Of a DNA stretch of 64,000 bases, positions 59,122-64,000 are shown piece by piece; positions within the stretch are counted from its first letter, which is position 1, and every line of letters begins with the position of its first letter. The position numbers and the translations under genes were made by a program. The DNA is taken from NCBI RefSeq assembly GCF_052180215.1, contig NZ_CP197471.1, forward strand, positions 3,806,001 through 3,870,000. The letters run 5' to 3'. The notes under the pieces are model-generated. The model saw only the letters and a program-made list of their open reading frames with translations, searched no databases and had not been told where the DNA came from. The DNA is from Pseudoneobacillus sp052180215 (GTDB lineage Bacteria; Bacillota; Bacilli; Bacillales; Cytobacillaceae).

Positions 59122-60666
59122 CTATCTTCCTCCGGTACCCATACCGTTAATTATTTTATCTAAAAGTTCATCTGTTATTGAAATCATTCGAGCTGAAGCA
59201 TTGTATGCTTGCTGAAATTGGATCATATTAGTCATTTCTTCATCAAGAGAAACTGAGCTTGTTGCTTGGCGTTTTTCATCCACCGCTTGTCTTAAGGAAG
59301 TGCTGTTGTTGGTTAAACGGACAGCTTCTTGAGAAAGAACTGCCATTCCTCCGATTACACTTTCATAGTGACTTTTGAAGTTTGATAATTCTTGTGTACC
59401 GCCATTTTTATAATCGAAATCCTTATTAAGAATGTTTGCAAGGGCTAAAGCGTTTGTCGCATCCCCTTTAGTAGCATCTGACAAAGGGCCTTTTGAAGTA
59501 GCAATATTATCTAAACTATCTTCAATAGCTTTGGAGATCTTGATTCGACCAGCATATCCTTTTCTATCGCCAATTGCATTATCTGAGAAAAACGACTTAT
59601 CCGTAGGTGGCTTATTATCAAGTTCGTTAGGGCTAATCCCTTTTATATGTTGATTATTAAATTCATTCGCAAAAGTAAAGGCAAGGTTATCTAACTCATT
59701 TAACATATCAGTATAAACACCAGTAGCTTTGCCTTTATCATCATACCCATAAGATTCAATGACTGCTTTTAATTTTCCGCTCGATTTCATATCAATAAAG
59801 TCACGACTTGTATTACCAATCGAAATGGTCTTAACGGATCCATCTGCCCCGTCAAAGTTTACTTTTACTTCGTTATACCCAACCTGACTTACTAGAATAC
59901 CAAGTTCAGAGCCTGTCTCATTCACCATTTTAATAACGGCACTTCCCTCGGCAATCGCTAGGGCGTTTCCGCCAGAAGAAACGTAATCTACTCTAATATT
60001 GGCTAAAGAAGATAATTGGTCAACCAACCGATCTCGCTCATCGTACAAATCATTTGGCAAATAGCCGTGGGGTTCAACATCACGAATCTGTTCATTGATT
60101 TTACTAATTTGATAGGTTAAAGAGTTAATTTCTTTATTGGTTACATCGATTTCATTTTTTAAATCACTCTTTACAGAAGAAAGAGAGTTGTGTAAATAAT
60201 TGAACGTTTCTGCTACGGCAATCCCGCGCTGACGGACAACGGAACGTGCACCAGGGTTTGTTGGATTCACTGCTAAATCCTGAAGTGATTGCCAAAACAT
60301 ATCCATTGTTTTGGAAAGACCTGACTCAGATGGTTCATTCATGATTTCTTCTAATTTACCGTATGATTCTGCACGAGATTCCCAGTAACCTAGTTTATTA
60401 TTTTCACCACGGTATTGAACATCAAGAAAGCTTTCTCGAACTCGTTGAACTGATCCAGCTTTTACGCCTGTGCCCATTTGTCCAGGCATTTCCGGACGGT
60501 TCATTCCGACAGCTGGATATGGTTCCGTTTGTTCAAAATTTACGCGTTGGCGTGTGAAGCCTGGTGTATTAGCATTTGAAATATTATGTCCTGTTGTATA
60601 TAAAGCGCCTTGCTGCGTGTACATACCACGGCGCGCTGTTTCCAATCCCATAAAGGTTGAACGCAT
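59122..60666 (-). CDS. flgK: flagellar hook-associated protein FlgK
   Basis: 514 residues. FMGLETARRGMYTQQGALYT and NTPGFTRQRV at the N-terminus, and MTNMIQFQQAYNASARMISI at the C-terminus, are rod/hook/HAP1 signatures. First hook-filament junction protein. TTGGAGG precedes ATG. Confidence 0.96.
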   Translation of the reverse strand: MRSTFMGLETARRGMYTQQGALYTTGHNISNANTPGFTRQRVNFEQTEPYPAVGMNRPEMPGQMGTGVKAGSVQRVRESFLDVQYRGENNKLGYWESRAESYGKLEEIMNEPSESGLSKTMDMFWQSLQDLAVNPTNPGARSVVRQRGIAVAETFNYLHNSLSSVKSDLKNEIDVTNKEINSLTYQISKINEQIRDVEPHGYLPNDLYDERDRLVDQLSSLANIRVDYVSSGGNALAIAEGSAVIKMVNETGSELGILVSQVGYNEVKVNFDGADGSVKTISIGNTSRDFIDMKSSGKLKAVIESYGYDDKGKATGVYTDMLNELDNLAFTFANEFNNQHIKGISPNELDNKPPTDKSFFSDNAIGDRKGYAGRIKISKAIEDSLDNIATSKGPLSDATKGDATNALALANILNKDFDYKNGGTQELSNFKSHYESVIGGMAVLSQEAVRLTNNSTSLRQAVDEKRQATSSVSLDEEMTNMIQFQQAYNASARMISITDELLDKIINGMGTGGR

Positions 60667-60691
60667 AATGTCGTTCCTCCAATTTTAAAGT

Positions 60692-61177
60692 TTAGGCCTT
60701 CGAATTAAACATTCCAGTCGAAGTTGTTCCAGGTGTTTTTTGTTTATTTGACGGTGGCCCATAGTTATAGTTCTGAGGCTGCGGAGCCACAAGACTCATT
60801 GAAAAATGAATAAATTGCATGGATTGATGCAGAAGCTGTTGATTTAAGGTGTTATTTTCCTGAATGTTAAAAACTTCTTGAAGTAAGTCATCTCGTAATT
60901 GCTTAAGACTTTCATGCTCATGGCCTGAAATGAGGTTCAAGCAATCATTAACAGTTGGATTCTCTAATTGAGGGACAATTTGTCTCGCTAGTACCATTCG
61001 TTCCTCTTCGATTTGTCCGATTGCCGCTATATGTTTTTGCTCTTCTTTTATTAATTGATTAAGGGCTTCGATGTCACCCTTCTTTAAAATATCGGTCTTT
61101 CTGACTGCAAGTTCGTTCAAGCTTTTATGAAGCTTTAGCAGTTTTTCCATGGATAATATTAAAGCAGAGGTTGACAT
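60692..61177 (-). CDS. flgN: FlgN-family export chaperone (YvyG)
   Basis: 161 residues, helical, with a Pro/Gln-rich tail; LNELAVRKTDILKKGDIEAL is typical of FlgN, which escorts FlgK and FlgL to the export apparatus. AAAGGAGGG precedes ATG. Between flgM and flgK as in B. subtilis. Confidence 0.9.
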   Translation of the reverse strand: MSTSALILSMEKLLKLHKSLNELAVRKTDILKKGDIEALNQLIKEEQKHIAAIGQIEEERMVLARQIVPQLENPTVNDCLNLISGHEHESLKQLRDDLLQEVFNIQENNTLNQQLLHQSMQFIHFSMSLVAPQPQNYNYGPPSNKQKTPGTTSTGMFNSKA

Positions 61178-61193
61178 ATTAACCCTCCTTTAC

Positions 61194-61460
61194 TTATTTC
61201 TTAGAGTAAAAGTCTAAGATGCTCTTCGCTACTTTTTGTGGGTCCACCTTATAGTTGCCTGTTTGGACATCTAGCTTAAGTTGGTCCACTTTTGCTTGAC
61301 GGTCGATTTGCAATTGGTTTCCTTGTTGCATTTCTTTAGCCGCAGAAGAAATTTCTACTTTATCCTCAGTGCGTCTAGCGTTGCCACTCATATTATCTAG
61401 CTTGTTTTGTTGACGTTTATAGGGATTTAATCCAGATGGACCTAAATTATTTATTTTCAT
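61194..61460 (-). CDS. flgM: anti-sigma-D factor FlgM
   Basis: 88 residues, the same length as B. subtilis FlgM. Its C-terminal half (VEISSAAKEMQ ... VQTGNYKVDPQKVAKSILDF) is the sigma-binding region. It holds sigma-D inactive until the hook is complete. ATG 61460 with GTGAGG upstream; its own sigma-D promoter provides feedback. Confidence 0.93.
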   Translation of the reverse strand: MKINNLGPSGLNPYKRQQNKLDNMSGNARRTEDKVEISSAAKEMQQGNQLQIDRQAKVDQLKLDVQTGNYKVDPQKVAKSILDFYSKK

Positions 61461-61502
61461 TTTGTATTCCTCACTTTCAAAACAGTACATCCTTTACAAA
61501 TA

Positions 61503-61529
61503 GTATCGGAATAATTCTATCATTTTTTA
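61503..61529 (-). promoter_or_regulatory. sigma-D promoter of flgM
   Basis: TAAA-N16-CCGATAC on the minus strand, about 43 nt before the flgM start. Confidence 0.82.
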
Positions 61530-61536
61530 GTGATTA

Positions 61537-61562
61537 TAAAAAAATAAGGCAAATAGCCTTAT
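61537..61562 (-). terminator. yvyF terminator
   Basis: ATAAGGC-TATTT-GCCTTAT followed by T7; it overlaps the yvyF stop codon and lies just before the flgM sigma-D promoter, so it separates comF from late-flagellar transcription. Confidence 0.88.
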
Positions 61563-61972
61563 TTTCTTTCTGAGAAATAAGTCGCATTTCTCTCTCGGCG
61601 AAGCATATCCTTTTTACGCTCTTCATCAGATTGGATTTGTTTAAGTTCTTTTTTTATGTCTTCTTGGCAAGGATCACAAATCTTACCGTTTTGGATAATA
61701 CGACCACATCGATCACAAGGATATCCTAGGTTCGGGAATTGTGTCGGTCTTAAACGGCCCGCTTTAATAAATTTATAGATAAGTTCTTCTGTTACACCTG
61801 TCGCTTCTACCACTTGTTTTATAGTAGCTGTACGATTCTCACGTTTTCTCATATATTCATAGACCAGTTCATATGCCTTTTCTTCTTCTTTAAAGCATTC
61901 TTGACATACTGTACGAAATTCAGTTCTCACAAAAACTGATCCACAATTTGGGCAATTTGATAATTCACTCAC
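61559..61972 (-). CDS. yvyF: flagellar operon zinc-ribbon protein YvyF
   Basis: 137 residues. Two zinc-ribbon-like Cys sets (CPNC ... CQEC and CDRC ... CDPC) flank a helix-turn-helix-like segment (ATIKQVVEATGVTEELIYKFI). The family sits between comFC and flgM in bacilli and may be a regulator; target unknown. GTG start with GGAGG 10 nt upstream. Confidence 0.88.
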   Translation of the reverse strand: MSELSNCPNCGSVFVRTEFRTVCQECFKEEEKAYELVYEYMRKRENRTATIKQVVEATGVTEELIYKFIKAGRLRPTQFPNLGYPCDRCGRIIQNGKICDPCQEDIKKELKQIQSDEERKKDMLRRERNATYFSERK

Positions 61973-62050
61973 AGGATTTAGCCTCCATGTCGAAATATGT
62001 ATATTTTTTAATATTATAACTTCTCTTTGGAAAGTTGGGAATCGGAATTA

Positions 62051-62767
62051 TTATCCTCTGGCGATTGTGATGGAGTGTATAGATGTGGCTCCAGCTGATT
62101 TCAGGAGTTTGGCGGCATGTCTTAGAGTGGAACCAGTTGTGTAGATATCATCGATAATGAGGATCTTTCCTTTTATCGATTGTGTAGTTTGAAAGACTTG
62201 AGAAAGATGAATCCGTTCCGTTCGGGACTTTTTGGATTGTTTTTCGGTATGTATTCTTGTTAGGAGGTGGGTGGGTATGAATCCAGATTCGGTGATTAGA
62301 GCTTCGGATTGATTAAAACCTCTTTCATAAAGGCGTTCTTGGCTTAGTGGAATAGGAACAATAGCATCAGGTTTAATATCTCTTATCTTAGCTTTGATAT
62401 CTTCTGCAAATAGTTTTGCTAAAACATAATCTCCTCGATATTTAAACTTAGCTATGATTTCTTTTAGGAAGTCATTGTAGATATAGATGGAGTGGTTTTG
62501 AGTAAGGACTCCTTTATAAAAAGAGGCTGCTTCCCAACGAGTACAATCCTTGCATAAATTTCCGTTACGAAATTGTGGGTCTAATTGGTTGAAAGGTCGA
62601 CCACAAATCTTGCATGTCTCTCCCTCAATTGGCTGTAACTTGCCTTTACACTCTTTAGATAAATATACTTTTTTATCAGGCAGGATTAAATCCCCCCATC
62701 CCATTGGACTATCAATCTCCTCATGGCAAACCAAACACCGATCTTTCGTAAATATACTTCTCATCAT
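62051..62767 (-). CDS. comFC: ComFC phosphoribosyltransferase-family competence protein
   Basis: 238 residues. Two N-terminal Cys pairs (CLVCHEEI, CKICGRPF, CKDC) form zinc ribbons; the C-terminal half is a PRTase fold with ILIIDDIYTTGSTL as the PRPP motif. It works with ComFA in DNA uptake and recombination during transformation. The frame is open to 62860, but the first 28 codons come from a palindromic repeat (62785-62838), so I start at ATG 62767 (AAAGGA ~8 nt upstream); ATG 62764 and 62776 are alternatives. Confidence 0.88.
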   Translation of the reverse strand: MMRSIFTKDRCLVCHEEIDSPMGWGDLILPDKKVYLSKECKGKLQPIEGETCKICGRPFNQLDPQFRNGNLCKDCTRWEAASFYKGVLTQNHSIYIYNDFLKEIIAKFKYRGDYVLAKLFAEDIKAKIRDIKPDAIVPIPLSQERLYERGFNQSEALITESGFIPTHLLTRIHTEKQSKKSRTERIHLSQVFQTTQSIKGKILIIDDIYTTGSTLRHAAKLLKSAGATSIHSITIARG

Positions 62768-62784
62768 TCCCCTCATCCTTTCAC

Positions 62785-62838
62785 ATAGTAACGCATTAAC
62801 CCACCGGGGGTCTGACCCCCGGTGCTTTAAAGTGTTAA
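62785..62838. repeat. GGGGGTC palindromic element, locus D
   Basis: AACGCATTAACCCACCGGGGGTC-TGACCCCCGGTGCTTTAAAGTG with the same core and right arm as locus B. Inserted between comFA and comFC, within an otherwise tightly packed competence operon. Confidence 0.85.
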
Positions 62839-62852
62839 AACATATCTGTTCT

Positions 62853-64000
62853 TTAGTCAATTAATCCTTGTCTTTTAGCTTGTTGGTTCATTTGGTGGAT
62901 TTGTTTATAGGCTTTTATCATGGCTTCGGTTTTGCCGTAGTGGAAAAAGGTGATGTTTCCGTTTGGGTGTTGGGCACTGCGGCCGACACGGCCAGCAATT
63001 TGGACGAGGGCACTTTCAGTGAAGATCTTTTCTTCTGCTCCTACTACCGCGACATCAAGGTTCGGGAAGGTTACTCCCCTTTCAAGAATCGTTGTGGTTA
63101 ATAGAATGGGAGTATCCTTGTTTCGCATGGCTTGAACTTTTTCTTTCCGGAGTGGATCTTCTGCATGGACTGCTTCTATCCGTGGGTCTAATTTCTGAAG
63201 GATTGGGAGTGCTTTTTCCATTAGGCTTATGTTAGGAAAGAACATGAGTGCTTGCTTTTGTTGTTGGAGACGTTCCTTTGTCCATTGAAGGATATTTGCT
63301 GGTATTCTATGTTTCGCAAGCTTCTTTTTCCAATTTCCACACCAGACAAATTTAGGCAATGGTAATGGATGACGATGAAATCTGGCGGGGATTGTGATGA
63401 AGTTTCTTTTTCCTAGTTTGCATTCTCGTTGCCATTTTTCACTTGGGGTGGCGGTGAGGAAAACGAGTGAGGATTTTTCCTTTCTTGCTTGTTGTACAGC
63501 ATATCGTAAGGATTCGTCAGCTGTATAAGGAAAGGCATCCACCTCGTCTATAATCATCATGTCAAAAGCTCTATAAAATCTTAGTAATTGATGGGTAGTA
63601 GAAATCGTGAATGGGGCAAATATGTGGCGGTCTTCACTTCCTCCATACAATGATGCGACCAGAATCTCAGGAAAGACTTTTTGAAGACGTGGAGTTAATT
63701 CTAGGACCACATCCGTTCTTGGGGAAGCTAGGCAAACTCTTTTCCCTTGTTGAAGTGCCTTTTCAATACCAGCAAACAGAACCTCCGTTTTCCCTGCTCC
63801 ACATACTGCCCATACGAGTAGATCTTGGTTGTGTTCTACCGCTTCCACTACTCTATTAGAAGCAGGCCTTTGTCCTTCCGATAGTTGACCTTCCCATTTA
63901 AGAGGATTTAATAGGGGCTGAATTTTAGCAGGAGGTCCACTCCAACCAACCAAGAAGGTACATGAACTTACCCGCCCCATCATAATGCATTTGCGACAAT
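62853..64000 (-). CDS. comFA: ComFA DNA helicase (5' end beyond the window)
   Basis: At least 382 residues; the frame stays open past 64000 (CRKCIMMGRVSSCTF), so the N-terminus is outside. That CxxC/SSC stretch belongs to the four-Cys zinc finger at the head of ComFA. Walker A GAGKTEV, DEVDAFPY (motif II), LTATPS (III) and the QIAGRVGR motif (VI) mark a DEAD-type helicase. It drives transforming ssDNA through the membrane channel. Confidence 0.94.
   Translation of the reverse strand, partial: CRKCIMMGRVSSCTFLVGWSGPPAKIQPLLNPLKWEGQLSEGQRPASNRVVEAVEHNQDLLVWAVCGAGKTEVLFAGIEKALQQGKRVCLASPRTDVVLELTPRLQKVFPEILVASLYGGSEDRHIFAPFTISTTHQLLRFYRAFDMMIIDEVDAFPYTADESLRYAVQQARKEKSSLVFLTATPSEKWQRECKLGKRNFITIPARFHRHPLPLPKFVWCGNWKKKLAKHRIPANILQWTKERLQQQKQALMFFPNISLMEKALPILQKLDPRIEAVHAEDPLRKEKVQAMRNKDTPILLTTTILERGVTFPNLDVAVVGAEEKIFTESALVQIAGRVGRSAQHPNGNITFFHYGKTEAMIKAYKQIHQMNQQAKRQGLID

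Noticed and set aside
62768..62860. N-terminal extension of ComFC to 62860
   Set aside because: The extra codons are translated palindromic repeat DNA and overlap comFA; ATG 62767 fits the family start.

Overview
The window reads as chromosome from a low-GC, endospore-forming, motile member of the Bacillaceae. Gene order matches the Bacillus subtilis uvrA–comF arc (yvl genes, uvrA, uvrB, csbA ... minJ, ctpB ... ftsX, ftsE, cccB, yvjA, prfB, secA ... hpf, fliT, fliS, fliD, flaG, hag, csrA, fliW, yviE, flgL, flgK, flgN, flgM, yvyF, comFC, comFA), with several accessory blocks between conserved segments. I cannot fix the genus from the sequence; Neobacillus/Mesobacillus-like bacilli are my guess.

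Layout. 0.2-8.9 kb: a CwlC-like amidase, an envelope-stress group (DUF4870, YvlB/LiaX-like, YvlD/LiaZ-like), uvrBA and csbA. 8.9-13.3 kb: a metal-resistance block with a His-rich CDF exporter, a methyltransferase, a CadA-type P-type ATPase and CadC. CadC has two palindromic operators, one filling the promoter spacer. CadA carries an in-frame TGA exactly at the first Cys of its metal-binding CxxC. 13.4-21.1 kb: a sporulation-type histidine kinase, a GGDEF/EAL protein, a cluster of DnaA boxes, a lone oligopeptide permease, then a c-di-GMP-I riboswitch leading into two tiny ORFs, a DUF5317 membrane protein and a GGDEF/HD-GYP enzyme. 21.2-35.6 kb: minJ, ctpB, a DUF1657/DUF1657/DUF421 cluster, an M23 hydrolase next to ftsEX, cccB, a YitT protein, a heptad-repeat protein, prfB (with its programmed frameshift) and secA. 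36-50 kb: a SEC-C/TPR protein, a UPF0158 remnant, a soluble chemoreceptor with a coupled 49-residue membrane peptide, DUF1028, a phosphorylation-incompetent OmpR-type regulator, a full oligopeptide ABC operon headed by an SLH-domain protein, and hpf. 50.3-64 kb: the late flagellar/comF region.

Most notable. (1) The flagellin gene hag has a group I intron near its 3' end (core P/Q/R/S elements visible). The first 45 nt of the intron re-encode the flagellin C-terminus with a stop, so spliced and unspliced messages should both give a full 637-residue flagellin. A frameshifted LAGLIDADG endonuclease gene sits free-standing just past exon 2 on the opposite strand. (2) Three intergenic arrays carry a 9-nt motif (TTATCSGAC) repeated at a strict 21-22 nt period. 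(3) A ~173-bp MITE-like element with a conserved 10-bp hairpin occurs three times, and a GGGGGTCTGACCCCC palindrome family occurs at four loci. (4) The TGA in cadA has a stem-loop at the spacing expected of a bacterial SECIS, though a plain nonsense mutation is simpler.

Regulation seen in sequence: sigma-D promoters before hag, flaG and flgM; a consensus CsrA hairpin in the hag leader next to csrA-fliW; a LexA-like box upstream of uvrBA; CadC operators; and a c-di-GMP riboswitch whose unit encodes c-di-GMP turnover domains. No tRNA, rRNA, CRISPR array, IS transposase or prophage was found.
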